Shown in pieces: positions 45,756 to 54,543 of a stretch of 64,000 nt of DNA. The notes beneath the pieces were generated by a model. The model was not told the DNA's origin. It saw only the letters and a list, made by a program, of their open reading frames with translations, and ran no database searches. The translations under genes were made by a program, and so were the position numbers. Position 1 is the stretch's first letter. Each line of letters opens with the position of its first letter. Origin of the DNA: Caballeronia ptereochthonis (GTDB lineage: Bacteria; Pseudomonadota; Gammaproteobacteria; Burkholderiales; Burkholderiaceae); the NCBI RefSeq assembly GCF_001545075.1, contig NZ_FCOB02000003.1, positions 186,001 to 250,000 of the forward strand, in the 5' to 3' direction.

Positions 45756-45989
45756 TCCTCGGTTTTTGAACGGTCGTTTTTTTAAGCTTTCCGCTTGGTT
45801 GATCGGGGCTTGGGGTGTGATCTTAGCGCATCAAAATGATGTGGATTTTTTGTGGGGTTTTTTGTGGGGTGGGGAGCTTGTTTTCGTGTCGGTCTATTAG
45901 CGTTGCCCCTGTGCGGGGCAGTGCTAATAGACCACAAAGAAATCAGGATTCCACGAAAGAACAAGCAAGCAAACGACCCAAAACCACAA
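45756..45989. other. Intergenic T/G-rich stretch with reduced repeat copy
   Basis: The region is T/G rich on the plus strand (45840-45890) with three GGGG runs. It then holds the reduced repeat listed at 45878. No gene is visible. Confidence 0.5.
45878..45966. repeat. Reduced copy of the inverted-repeat element
   Basis: GGTCTATTAGCGTTGCCCC and GGGGCAGTGCTAATAGACC (45891-45933) form a 19-bp stem with two mismatches and loop TGTGC. These are the outer ends of the 17.7-18.3 kb element joined with its centre missing. Outer flanks (TTTCGTG and CACGAAA) also pair. It may act as a bidirectional terminator. Confidence 0.8.
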
Positions 45990-46499
45990 TCAAGGAAAAG
46001 CAGGAATAGTAGGATCGACCCCTTCGACATCCGCCTCAGGATGATGCCCCTTGACCAGCACTTCGATCTCCTCGACCCGATCCTTCGGCACATCGACCAT
46101 CATCAGCAACTCGCCCTCTTCGATGGCATGCTCGAAGCGCCGCAGGCGCGTGTTCGGAATCCCCACGCCGATCATCGTCGCGGCCCAGGCGCCGAATCCC
46201 ATGCTCGCGAGCGTCATGCAGACCACCGCCCCGCCGGCAATCGTCAACCCCGCCGGCGGAAACGCCATCGCCACCAGCCCGGCGAGCGCACCCGTCACGC
46301 CACCGGCAGCCGTACCGCGCGCGAGCGCCGGCAACAGATCCGTGCGTTGAACCAGCGTGGCTTGCGGCAAATCCTCAAGCGGCTCATGAGGCCGCGCGAG
46401 CACATGAATATGCCGCCATTCGATCCGCTTCAAAAGCAGTTCGTCGATGATCCCTCTTGCGCTCGCCACGTCGGGCAGCAGGAAATAGATGCGCCTCAT
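45990..46499 (-). CDS. Membrane protein with glycine-rich segment, DUF1269-like
   Basis: A 169-residue protein. An N-terminal alpha/beta-like part is MRRIYFLLPDVASARGIIDE. Two hydrophobic segments rich in Gly and Ala (GGVTGALAGLVAMAFPPAGL, VVCMTLASMGFGAWAATMIG) follow, then a soluble C-terminal tail (LLMMVDVPKDRVEEIEVLVK). This resembles DUF1269-type proteins. GGAGGTG precedes the ATG at 46499. Function unknown. Confidence 0.8.
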   Translation of the reverse strand: MRRIYFLLPDVASARGIIDELLLKRIEWRHIHVLARPHEPLEDLPQATLVQRTDLLPALARGTAAGGVTGALAGLVAMAFPPAGLTIAGGAVVCMTLASMGFGAWAATMIGVGIPNTRLRRFEHAIEEGELLMMVDVPKDRVEEIEVLVKGHHPEADVEGVDPTIPAFP

Positions 46500-46558
46500 G
46501 TCGCACCTCCACATCGGATCTTCATAAATCCAATATAGACGACCCGGACAGGAACGCT

Positions 46559-46792
46559 TCAGCGCGCCCGCAAAGGCTTACGTTTGTCAGACAGCCCACC
46601 GCTCCCATCGAAGAAATAGATGCGCTCGCATACGGCAATCTTGTCGATCATCATGCCGGATTCCATCGCCCGATTGACGATCGCCACGCGCGACGCCTGC
46701 GCGACCGCGTCGATGGGACTGCCGCGCGCCGAACCCTGCGAGGCAATACGCGATAAGGATCGGCGGCAGGCCGCTTTCGTCGATGTCTCCAC
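46559..46792 (-). CDS. Hypothetical protein, GTG start, doubtful
   Basis: A 77-residue reading frame beginning at a GTG, with RVAIVNRAMESGMMIDKIAV and CERIYFFDGSGGLSDKRKP in its second half. That half looks protein-like and is not mirrored by a gene on the other strand. No ATG and no strong ribosome site support it. No family recognised. Confidence 0.4.
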   Translation of the reverse strand: METSTKAACRRSLSRIASQGSARGSPIDAVAQASRVAIVNRAMESGMMIDKIAVCERIYFFDGSGGLSDKRKPLRAR

Positions 46793-46950
46793 GCCGCCCT
46801 TGATTTCGCACTAACATGCTAGCGTGCCTGGAGGCAAAACCCGCATTGTCAATGTCATGAGCCCGGCGCATCGCAGCGCGTCGGAACTGCGCAAAAGCCT
46901 CCGTGAAAACCCTTTACGAAGCCGTCACGCCACCTTTCGAGGAGATGAAC

Positions 46951-48249
46951 ATGACTACCATCACGAAGCTCTCCGTGCGCGATATCCGCTTTCCCACCTC
47001 ACGTTCGCTCGACGGCTCCGATGCAATGAACGCCGCGCCCGATTACTCCGCGGCCTACGTGATACTCGAAACCGATGCGCCGGGGCTCGCCGGTCATGGC
47101 CTCACGTTCACGATCGGGCGCGGCACCGAAGTCGTCGTCGCGGCGGTGGAGGCGCTCGCGCCGCTCGTCGTCGGCAGGAAGATCGAGGACATCGCCGCGG
47201 ACATGGGCGGCTTCTGGCGCGCCTTCACGTCCGACAGTCAGTTGCGCTGGATCGGTCCGGAAAAAGGCGTCATCCATCTCGCAACCGCGGCCGTGGTCAA
47301 CGCCGTGTGGGATCTGTGGGCGAAGTTCGAGAAGAAGCCCGTGTGGAAGCTGCTCGCCGACATGAGCCCGGAAGAGCTCGTGCGCTGCCTCGACTTCCGC
47401 TATGTGACCGACGCCATCACGCCGTCCGAAGCGCTTGCGTTGCTGAAGCGTCTCGAAGCCACGCGCGGCGAGCGCGAAAAGGAAATGCTCGCGCAGGGCT
47501 TTCCCGCCTACACGACATCGGCAGGCTGGCTCGGCTACGACGACGACAAGATCCGCCGCCTCGCGCGCGAAGGCGTCGCTCAGGGGTGGACGCACTTCAA
47601 GCAGAAGGTCGGCGGCAACCTGGAGGAAGACATCCGCCGCGCGCGCATTCTGCGCGAGGAAATCGGCCCAGACCGCAAGCTGATGATGGACGCGAACCAG
47701 GTCTGGGAAGTCGATGAAGCCATCGCGAACATGCGCCGTCTCGCGGAGTTCGATCCGTGGTGGATCGAAGAGCCGACGAGCCCCGACGACGTGCTCGGCC
47801 ACGCAGCCATCCGCAAGCGTCTCGCGCCGATGATCGGCGTCGCAACCGGCGAGCATTGCCAGAACCGCGTGATCTTCAAGCAATTGCTGCAGGCCGGAGC
47901 GATCGACTTCTGCCAGATCGACAGCTGTCGTCTCGGCGGATTGAACGAAGTGCTCGTCGTCGTGCTGATGGCCGCGAAGTTCGGCGTGCCGGTCTGCCCG
48001 CATGCGGGCGGTGTGGGCTTGTGCGAATACGTGCAGCATATTTCGCTGTTCGACTACATCTGCGTGTCGGGGTCGCTTGAGAATCGCGTGCTCGAATATG
48101 TCGATCATCTCCACGAGCACTTTCTCGATCCGGTGGTCATCAGGAACGGGCGCTACATGCCGCCGCAAGCGCCCGGCTACAGCATCGAGATGCATGCCGC
48201 ATCGCTCGCTCGATTCGAGTTCGGCAAAGGAGAAGCATGGCGCGCATGA
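46951..48249 (+). CDS. L-fuconate dehydratase-like enolase superfamily enzyme
   Basis: A 432-residue mandelate racemase/muconate lactonizing family protein. The metal ligand region KLMMDANQVWEVDEAIANMR contains the first Asp. DPWWIEEPTSPDDVLGHAAI carries the first Glu ligand and IGVATGEHCQNRVIFKQLLQ the next. CPHAGGVGLCEYVQHISLFD contributes the catalytic His. The match to L-fuconate dehydratase (FucD) is good, but sugar-acid specificity is inferred. A GAGGAG site at 46939-46944 supports the start at 46951. It overlaps the next gene by 13 bases. Confidence 0.85.
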   Translation: MTTITKLSVRDIRFPTSRSLDGSDAMNAAPDYSAAYVILETDAPGLAGHGLTFTIGRGTEVVVAAVEALAPLVVGRKIEDIAADMGGFWRAFTSDSQLRWIGPEKGVIHLATAAVVNAVWDLWAKFEKKPVWKLLADMSPEELVRCLDFRYVTDAITPSEALALLKRLEATRGEREKEMLAQGFPAYTTSAGWLGYDDDKIRRLAREGVAQGWTHFKQKVGGNLEEDIRRARILREEIGPDRKLMMDANQVWEVDEAIANMRRLAEFDPWWIEEPTSPDDVLGHAAIRKRLAPMIGVATGEHCQNRVIFKQLLQAGAIDFCQIDSCRLGGLNEVLVVVLMAAKFGVPVCPHAGGVGLCEYVQHISLFDYICVSGSLENRVLEYVDHLHEHFLDPVVIRNGRYMPPQAPGYSIEMHAASLARFEFGKGEAWRA

Positions 48250-49112
48250 ATGCCCCGTCATGGCAGGACGTGGTGACGCAGACCGAGCACGCGCTTGCGT
48301 GCGGCGCGCTGCGTTCCTTCGACACCGTGCAGAGCGTGATCGAAGACGGCGGCGTGCGCTTTCTCGTGCGGCAGGCAGCGAACCTCGCGCGCAAGGAAGA
48401 GGCGTCGAAGCTCGCGGAAAAATCGGCGGCGGACGCGGCAAGCGCCTGGCGCGACCCGTTCTCGCCGTGCGAGGCGTCATTGCGTGTCGGCGATATCGGC
48501 GAGCGGCACTTTCTGCTGCTCAACAAGTTCAATGTGTTCGCGCATCATCTGCTCATCGTGACGACGGACTTCGAGCCGCAGGAGTCCCTCATCGACGAGG
48601 ACGATTTCGCCGCGCTCTTCGCCTGCCTCGATCGCTTCGACGGTCTCGGTTTCTACAACGGCGGCGCAGTCGCCGGATCGAGCCAGCCACACAAGCATCT
48701 GCAGATGGTGCCGCTGCCGCTCGAAGGCCATGCGCTGCCGGTCGCGCCGTTCATCGAAGCCGCGCGCACGAGCGGCGTCTTCCGGGCGCCGCAGCTTGCA
48801 TTCACGCACGCGGCGGCCTGGCTCGGCGGCGATGACGCGGCACACGTGCATGCAACCTATCTGCGACTGTTGAAAGCGATCGGCGTGCAGCCGCTCGACG
48901 TCGCGGGCGTCGCGCACCAAAGCGCGCCTTACAACCTGCTCGTCACGCGCCGCTGGATGCTCGCGGTGCCGCGCGGCGTGTCGCATGTCGAAGGCGTCGC
49001 CGTGAATGCGCTCGGCTTCGCGGGCTCGCTGTTCGTGCGCGACGGCGCCCAGCGCCGCGTCGTCGAAACGCGCGGGCCGATGAAACTGCTTGCAGATGCA
49101 ACTATCTCTTGA
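48237..49112 (+). CDS. HIT-like nucleotidyltransferase/phosphorylase (ATP adenylyltransferase family)
   Basis: A 291-residue protein related to Ap4A phosphorylase. The HIT-type motif SQPHKHLQMVPLPLEGHALP gives the H-x-H-x-Q pattern. FHLLLNKFNVFAHHLLI-like residues near 100 give the N-terminal adenylyltransferase core (HFLLLNKFNVFAHHLLIVTT). PRGVSHVEGVAVNALGFAGS is near the end. It may degrade dinucleoside polyphosphates or use a nucleotide sugar. It overlaps the fuconate-dehydratase gene by 13 bases, so the two are coupled, an odd pairing. Confidence 0.8.
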   Translation: MARMNAPSWQDVVTQTEHALACGALRSFDTVQSVIEDGGVRFLVRQAANLARKEEASKLAEKSAADAASAWRDPFSPCEASLRVGDIGERHFLLLNKFNVFAHHLLIVTTDFEPQESLIDEDDFAALFACLDRFDGLGFYNGGAVAGSSQPHKHLQMVPLPLEGHALPVAPFIEAARTSGVFRAPQLAFTHAAAWLGGDDAAHVHATYLRLLKAIGVQPLDVAGVAHQSAPYNLLVTRRWMLAVPRGVSHVEGVAVNALGFAGSLFVRDGAQRRVVETRGPMKLLADATIS

Positions 49113-49166
49113 AATCGGCCGCGGCGACCCGCATGTCGGCTTCCAGATCTCTGGAGTCAAATCAAC

Positions 49167-50195
49167 ATGGGAAGCCGGCCTCAATTCATCGACGATCTTG
49201 CGCGCGGGCCGCAAGACGCCGCGCCCTCCGCCCCGCTCGACGACACCGCCCTGCTCGACGCCTATTCGCGCACGATCATCGGCGCGCTCGAGCGCGTGCA
49301 GCAGGCGGTGGTTTTCATCTCGGTCGAACGCCAGCTCGCCGACCAGCGCGGCGCGCGCCGCAATGCCGGCGGCACGGGCTCGGGTTTCATCTTCACGCCC
49401 GACGGCTATCTGCTGACCAATAGCCACGTCGTGCACGGGGCGACGCATATCGTCGTCACGCTCGCGGACGGCACGCGTTTCGACGCCGATCTCGTCGGCG
49501 ACGATCCCGCGAGCGACCTCGCGGTACTGCGCATCGGCTCGCCGGAGCCGTTGCCGCATGTCGAACTCGGCGAATCCGGCGGCCTGCGCGTCGGGCAGAT
49601 CGCGATCGCGGTCGGCAATCCGCTCGGGCTCGCGCAGACCGTCACGACGGGCGTCGTGTCCGCGCTCGGCCGCTCGTTGCGCTCGACGTCGGGCCGCATG
49701 ATCTACGACGTCATTCAGACCGATGCGGCGCTCAACCCCGGCAACTCGGGCGGGCCGCTCATCAATTCGGCGGGGCAAGTGATCGGCGTGAACACGGCGA
49801 TCATCGCGGGAGCGCAGGCAATCTCCTTCGCCACCGCGATCGACACCGCGAAGTGGGTCATCATGCAGATCTTCGCGTACGGCCGCGTGCGGCGTGCGTA
49901 TATCGGCGTCGCGGGCACGACCACGCCGATATCGCGGCGCGTGCAGCGCTTTTTCGAGCTCGCTTCGGCGAGCGGCGTGCACGTGATGGAGATCGTGAAA
50001 GACAGCCCCGCCGCGCTCGGCGGGCTCAGGGTGGGCGATCGCATCGTCGCGGTGGATGGCATCGCCGTCGACAGCGTAGACGGCTTGCAGCGCACGCTGG
50101 ATGCATCGCGCATCGATCGGCCGGTGAAGATCGCGGTGCTGCGCGGCACGCAGAAGGTTGATGTCGAAGTGACGCCTGTGGAGCAGGCGGGCTGA
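49167..50195 (+). CDS. HtrA/DegP-type serine protease with one PDZ domain, no signal peptide
   Basis: A 342-residue trypsin-like protease. The triad is intact: His87 in LTNSHVVHGATHI, Asp117 in PASDLAVLRIG, and Ser194 in NPGNSGGPLINSAG. A single PDZ domain with SPAALGGLRVGDRIVAVDGI lies near residues 250-335. The N-terminus is hydrophilic (MGSRPQFIDDLARGPQ), with no signal peptide or anchor, so it is probably cytoplasmic, unlike most HtrA proteins. An earlier start would need to be excluded. Confidence 0.88.
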   Translation: MGSRPQFIDDLARGPQDAAPSAPLDDTALLDAYSRTIIGALERVQQAVVFISVERQLADQRGARRNAGGTGSGFIFTPDGYLLTNSHVVHGATHIVVTLADGTRFDADLVGDDPASDLAVLRIGSPEPLPHVELGESGGLRVGQIAIAVGNPLGLAQTVTTGVVSALGRSLRSTSGRMIYDVIQTDAALNPGNSGGPLINSAGQVIGVNTAIIAGAQAISFATAIDTAKWVIMQIFAYGRVRRAYIGVAGTTTPISRRVQRFFELASASGVHVMEIVKDSPAALGGLRVGDRIVAVDGIAVDSVDGLQRTLDASRIDRPVKIAVLRGTQKVDVEVTPVEQAG

Positions 50196-50245
50196 CGTCG
50201 CGGCGGCGCACGTCCGACATGCGCCGCCACTCACGCCGATTCACT

Positions 50246-50536
50246 TCATTTTCTGCTGCCGGTCTCCTCCGCAGCCTCTCCCGCGTCCCCCGTGACTCGT
50301 TCAGACGCATCGCCGAAAACCTGCGCCAGGCGTTCGCGCAGCGCGGCGGCATCGCGCCGCAGCAACTCGTTCGCCGTCGCGCCCATCAATGCATCGATGC
50401 GCCGCTTCCAGTACTCGGGCCGCATGACCGGATGGCGCGTCGGCGCGCGGCGCTCGCGCGTCGCGGCGCGCTCGAGTTCGGAAATCATCCGTCCTATGTG
50501 CGCGAGTTCTTCCTGCGCATGCTGATCGGCGCTCAC
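50246..50536 (-). CDS. Small hypothetical helical protein
   Basis: A 96-residue charged protein with helical stretches QEELAHIGRMISELERAATR and ANELLRRDAAALRERLAQVF. It starts best at a GTG with AAGGGGA upstream. A longer TTG start at 50605 is possible. I recognise no family. It is convergent with the protease gene. Confidence 0.55.
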   Translation of the reverse strand: MSADQHAQEELAHIGRMISELERAATRERRAPTRHPVMRPEYWKRRIDALMGATANELLRRDAAALRERLAQVFGDASERVTGDAGEAAEETGSRK

Positions 50537-50809
50537 AGGGTTCGTCCCCTTTACCCGCGTTGCGGTTCCATGCGGGTTCCTCTCTGCTAAACGACACAGC
50601 CGCAAGGTTTATTCCAAATTGAAAGCGCGCGCGCAAGTCAAGGCCCGCCGCATTGCGCAATCGGAAAGTATCCTGGCGGCTGTGTGCGCTAGCAGCCGGT
50701 AGCGCCCCGGCCGCTACGGCTTAATGCAAAAGCAGAAGGCAGCGCGCGCACGGGTCGCCCCGGCGAACGATCTGCCGTGTCGGGGGAAGGTCCTGGAAAA
50801 AGGATTGCC

Positions 50810-50983
50810 ATGCACACGCACAAGAAAAACCAGACGGCTTCTCGCCGCCAGGCGTTCCGTTGTACTGGCCAGCAACTCGATGCGATTCTGCGTTTCGCCG
50901 AAGAGCGCGGGCTCGATCATCAGCCGCTGCATTGGGTCGTCGCCGAGTTCTGGCGATATCACGCGCAGGTGAAAGCGGCCTGA
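50810..50983 (+). CDS. Small hypothetical protein
   Basis: A 57-residue protein with AFRCTGQQLDAILRFAEERG and HWVVAEFWRYHAQVKAA. An AAAAAGGA ribosome site precedes the ATG. It is aromatic rich at the C-terminus and has one cysteine. No function known. Confidence 0.6.
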   Translation: MHTHKKNQTASRRQAFRCTGQQLDAILRFAEERGLDHQPLHWVVAEFWRYHAQVKAA

Positions 50984-51041
50984 GCGTTTCATTCTTTTCG
51001 TTCGCCCGGCACGGCGCTTTTGCAGAATGACGCCGACGGTG

Positions 51042-51416
51042 TCATTGACCCGACAGCACGCGCTCCTTGAGCACCCAGATCGCGGTGGGCACCGCGTAAT
51101 AGCCGCTGAGGTTGCCGGTGACGAGCTTGCCCGTCAACTGGATGCGCGCGTTCTCGGTCGGCGTGGCGTCGATGATCTGCACCGCCGACACATTCGATTG
51201 CTGCCGCGCGCCTTGCCCCGTGCTTGCGCTCAGCACGCAGACCGGGCTCGTCAGCGACAACACCCAGACCGGCTTCGTCGCCGCCTCCGCGTCGTGCGGC
51301 GCCTGTCGCGTGGCCGTGCCCTCGAGCGTGACCACGTCGCCATCGCTGTAGCACGGCGCAGCCTTCGCCGAACCCGCCACCAGCACGAACAACAAAGCGT
51401 AGGCCTTCGAAATCAT
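51042..51416 (-). CDS. Exported hypothetical protein, DUF4431-like
   Basis: A 124-residue protein with a signal peptide (MISKAYALLFVLVAGSAKA, cleavage before AP). The mature part has TKPVWVLSLTSPVCVLSAST, resembling DUF4431, and IQLTGKLVTGNLSGYYAVPT. Two cysteines (in APCYSDG and SPVCVLS) could pair in the periplasm. Function unknown. Confidence 0.7.
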   Translation of the reverse strand: MISKAYALLFVLVAGSAKAAPCYSDGDVVTLEGTATRQAPHDAEAATKPVWVLSLTSPVCVLSASTGQGARQQSNVSAVQIIDATPTENARIQLTGKLVTGNLSGYYAVPTAIWVLKERVLSGQ

Positions 51417-51681
51417 TCGAACCTCGCCGGAAGACGCATCGGGGTGACGCGCGATTGTCGGAAAGAGAAGCTAAGTCACTTTAGGCGATAGGCGTTGGGG
51501 TCGCAACCCGGTGAAGCGCCCATCGACAGCGGACAAGGGCTTTCAAAACCGTCATGCGGGAACGCCCGTTGCTGCGCTTCATCTGAAGATTGGAACAGCA
51601 TGAAAACGGATAAGGACTGCGCACACCATGGCATCAGTTGCGCGGTTCGCGAACCGAAGCGGACCGACAGAGGGGGCGACG
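51417..51681. other. Intergenic region upstream of 51682 gene
   Basis: Nothing was recognised in these 265 bases beyond an ATG at 51601 whose frame shadows the next gene. I treat this as non-coding. Confidence 0.4.
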
Positions 51682-52116
51682 ATGAATCAGGTCATAGTTG
51701 GCGTGTTTGGCTCTTATCGGGACGGACACGAGGCATTACGGGCGCTGCAGCTCGCCGGCTTGCGGCGCGACGATGCGCATCTCTACATGGCGGGACGCGA
51801 CGAGACCGACATCGACGCACTCCTTCCGCCCGCTCACGACGAGGACGACGCCGAATATGTCGCGCACGGCGAGCACCAGGGCGTGATCGCGCGCAATCGC
51901 TTCGTGCCGGACGAGCCGATGCGCGAGCCTGCACCGAGATCCCACGCGACCAACGACGACGCCACGCCGCAGCGCACCTTGCTGGTCATTCGCTTGACCG
52001 ACGAGATCAAGGCCGCCGCCGTGGGCGAGGTGCTGCACGAACACGGCGCGATCGCGGTGAAGGACCCAAGCGGCCATTGGCGCTTCTCGCCGTACAAGAA
52101 CGCAGCGCGCGTCTGA
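51682..52116 (+). CDS. Hypothetical protein with N-terminal YflT/17M-like segment
   Basis: A 144-residue acidic soluble protein. MNQVIVGVFGSYRDGHEALR followed by ALQLAGLRRDDAHLYMAG looks like the short ferredoxin-like domain of general stress proteins. A second part, LLVIRLTDEIKAAAVGEVLH, precedes a basic C-terminus. AGGGGG precedes the ATG. The family link is tentative. Confidence 0.6.
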   Translation: MNQVIVGVFGSYRDGHEALRALQLAGLRRDDAHLYMAGRDETDIDALLPPAHDEDDAEYVAHGEHQGVIARNRFVPDEPMREPAPRSHATNDDATPQRTLLVIRLTDEIKAAAVGEVLHEHGAIAVKDPSGHWRFSPYKNAARV

Positions 52117-52125
52117 ACGCGATTG

Positions 52126-52341
52126 TCAGTGCATGCCCCGGTGCGGCTTTCCCGGTTGCTGTCGCTCGTCGCCCGCTGAGCTGCCCCCGCGCTCGCCGTC
52201 GTCCTGCTCTTCCTCCGGCGAATCCTCGTGCGCCAGATCGCGCGCCGCCTGCGCTGCGGCTGCCGCCCGCAAGCGCCGGCAATGCGCGGAATGCCGGAAC
52301 GTCGCCAGCATGCGCACGACTTCGCGTGTCCTCGTTCTCAT
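52126..52341 (-). CDS. Small hypothetical protein
   Basis: A 71-residue protein with a basic helical N-terminus (MRTRTREVVRMLATFRHSAH) and an acidic, Gly/Gln-rich disordered tail. GAGGAGG precedes the ATG. It is convergent with the preceding gene. No family recognised. Confidence 0.55.
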   Translation of the reverse strand: MRTRTREVVRMLATFRHSAHCRRLRAAAAAQAARDLAHEDSPEEEQDDGERGGSSAGDERQQPGKPHRGMH

Positions 52342-52744
52342 CGTTGCCTCCTCTCGAAGCAGTTGAGAAACTACTTTAAGTGTAGGCGGCGAAGCGGCGA
52401 TGGCAAGGGTTTCGAGTGAAACAATCATCTTCCGCGAGCATTCAGGCGCGCAAGGGTGTTTGCGGCGCCGCATTCACGTCCGCGCATCCCGCTGCACACG
52501 TCTAACGTGCAATTGGACGAACCGTCTAGTTCATTTTTCATCGCGTGACCGGAGCACAACACGAACGAAAAGAACTTTACTGTCGCCTTGCCACGAGCCG
52601 GTGATGCCCGGAGAATCGAAGCAACGGCCTGAAAGACCGTTTCTTCATGAAGGCCGTCAGCAGAAACGCCCGGCGCCATGCCATCGAAACCAATCGAACG
52701 AATGGACGCGTTTCCGCGCCGGGCGGCAAACCCACGGAAACTCG
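52342..52744. other. Intergenic region between divergent small gene and EamA exporter
   Basis: These 403 bases show lower GC in the middle (about 52500-52580). I see no gene, no clear hairpin and no repeat. The exporter promoter must lie here. Confidence 0.4.
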
Positions 52745-53671
52745 ATGGCAACCTTAGAGGGCAAGGCGCGATACCGGACTGATACCGATAACACCGGGGC
52801 CGGCATTGCCATCATGGTCCTGACGACGGCCACCTTCGCGGCAAGCGATTCTACGGTCAAGCTGATCGGCGCGGCGGTCCCTTTACTGGCGCTCCTCTGG
52901 GTGCGCTATCTGTTTCAGATGATCGTGCTGGGCGTCTGGCAAGTGCGGCGCGGCGCGTTCGGCCTCTTCCGCACGGACAGCGTGAAGCTGCAGGTCGTGC
53001 GCGCGGTGCTGCTGCTCACGAATTCGGCCTGCACCTTCGCGGGCCTGCGTCACCTGCCGCTGCCGGTGACGACCTCGCTCGCGATGCTCGCGCCGCTCAT
53101 CTCCACGCTGCTGGCCGCGCTCCTGCTGAAAGACGACGTTCCCCGCAGCAAATGGGCGATGGTCGTGCTCGGCTTCATCGGCATGCTGCTCGTCGTGCGG
53201 CCGGGCGGCAGCCAGTTCAGCTGGACGGTCGTCTACCCGATCGGCGCGGCCACGACTTTCGCGTGCTTCCAGGTCGTGTCGAGCCATCTATCGCGCGTCG
53301 ACGACGCGATCACCACCAACTTCCTGACCGCTCTCGTCGCAACCATCATCCTGTGCGTGCTCGTGTGGATGGACCAAGCGGAAACCTTGCCGGCGATCGC
53401 ACAAGTGCGGGCGGGAAGCTGGCTGCTCGTCGCGTTCATGGCGACCATGGCGACCATCGGGCAACTGCTGATGCTGCAGGCATTGCGGCGCGCGCCGCTC
53501 TCCGTCCTCACGCCCTTCGCCTATGGACAACTGGCGTTCGCAGCCTTCTTCAGCTGGCTGCTGTTCGGTCAGGTGCCGGACACGTGGATGGCCATCGGCA
53601 TGTGCGTGATCGCCGCGAGCGGCATCGGCACCGTGCTGCTGCACGGACGCAAGCCGGCTTCGGCGCAATAG
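52745..53671 (+). CDS. EamA/DMT family transporter
   Basis: A 308-residue inner-membrane protein with about ten hydrophobic segments in two EamA repeats. The first includes TTATFAASDSTVKLIGAAVP and the second VLTPFAYGQLAFAAFFSWLL with VPDTWMAIGMCVIAASGIGT. It is likely an exporter of a small metabolite or nucleotide sugar. The direction and substrate are unknown. Confidence 0.88.
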   Translation: MATLEGKARYRTDTDNTGAGIAIMVLTTATFAASDSTVKLIGAAVPLLALLWVRYLFQMIVLGVWQVRRGAFGLFRTDSVKLQVVRAVLLLTNSACTFAGLRHLPLPVTTSLAMLAPLISTLLAALLLKDDVPRSKWAMVVLGFIGMLLVVRPGGSQFSWTVVYPIGAATTFACFQVVSSHLSRVDDAITTNFLTALVATIILCVLVWMDQAETLPAIAQVRAGSWLLVAFMATMATIGQLLMLQALRRAPLSVLTPFAYGQLAFAAFFSWLLFGQVPDTWMAIGMCVIAASGIGTVLLHGRKPASAQ

Positions 53672-53700
53672 CCGACGCGGCCTGCGCCGTTCGACAGCGA

Positions 53701-53985
53701 TCAGTTGGCGGCCGGAGCGTGCTGCGCCTGGCCCGTACACAGCCAGTGCACGTCGAGATCGAGCGCCTTGGCGATGCGGTTGAATGCGGACAGCGGCGGC
53801 ACCGTGATGCCGCGGCGCCAGAACTGCACGTCGTGCTCGCTCACGTCGAGCCAGCCGGCCGCTCTTGCGGAACTGACGTTTGCCTTCTGCAGGGCCCGGT
53901 CGAGTCGTGCGGCCATCGCGCGCCGCAGGGCATTGTCTTCGTGACTACGTTCAAGGTGGCCAAGGGTTCGGGAATGTCGCCCCAT
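53701..53985 (-). CDS. XRE family helix-turn-helix regulator
   Basis: A 94-residue DNA-binding protein. The helix-turn-helix is in SSARAAGWLDVSEHDVQFWR followed by RGITVPPLSAFNRIAKALDL. The rest is short, so no effector domain exists. The start at 53985 is uncertain. GAAGAAA precedes it and the frame opens further upstream. It is convergent with the EamA gene. Confidence 0.7.
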   Translation of the reverse strand: MGRHSRTLGHLERSHEDNALRRAMAARLDRALQKANVSSARAAGWLDVSEHDVQFWRRGITVPPLSAFNRIAKALDLDVHWLCTGQAQHAPAAN

Positions 53986-54449
53986 TTTCTTCAAGTCTCT
54001 CGATTTATATTTTTGCCGTTCAGCGCCGGCTAATTCGCGCGAGGGTAAATCGTACCCAGTTCCGATGACCAGGCAGTGACAGAAATACCGGGAAACAGTC
54101 ACTCCGAATTACGAACCGTCGCGCGTGTTGCAGTGCGAGATTCTTCCAATTGGCGCATCAATGCGTCAAGTGGGGAAACAACGCATTCGGCAAGCTTTGA
54201 CCTAGGTGTTTACGCGAAGGACAGCGGATTTACGTACCGGTCCGACCTCAGGCGAAGGCCCATTCACCATGAATGCTTCGTGGGCATTCTTACGTCTGCT
54301 GAAATATTGTTCAAATAAAATGATCGTACGAATCAGGCGATTTACGATCGAATCACTCGCTCTTTAATAAGCCTGCTTATTTACTGATTTCTTCGCCGAT
54401 ATTTTTGACGAATCGCAGCATGGTTTAAAGTCAAGCGGGGAAAACGTAA
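53986..54449. other. AT-rich intergenic region upstream of the phasin gene
   Basis: GC drops in this stretch. It contains the palindrome AATAAGCCTGCTTATT (54366-54381) and a short repeat CGAATCA (near 54329 and 54350). No gene is supported. An 80-codon frame at 54076 has no ribosome site and no recognisable content. Confidence 0.5.
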
Positions 54450-54477
54450 TTGACACTTCACGCACTTTCCTTAAAAT
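54450..54477 (+). promoter_or_regulatory. Sigma70-type promoter of the phasin gene
   Basis: TTGACA (54450-54455) and TAAAAT (54472-54477) are separated by 16 bases and match both consensus hexamers in 11 of 12 positions. The phasin start follows 66 bases on. It suggests strong constitutive or derepressed expression. Confidence 0.7.
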
Positions 54478-54543
54478 AGTTCGTTCGCTGCACTGCACAA
54501 ATTCATCGGGTAATCAATTGGCAACTTCCACATGGAGTCGAGC

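Noticed and set aside
54076..54318. 80-codon frame in the AT-rich gap
   Set aside because: No ribosome site, no recognisable content, and it lies in a likely regulatory region.
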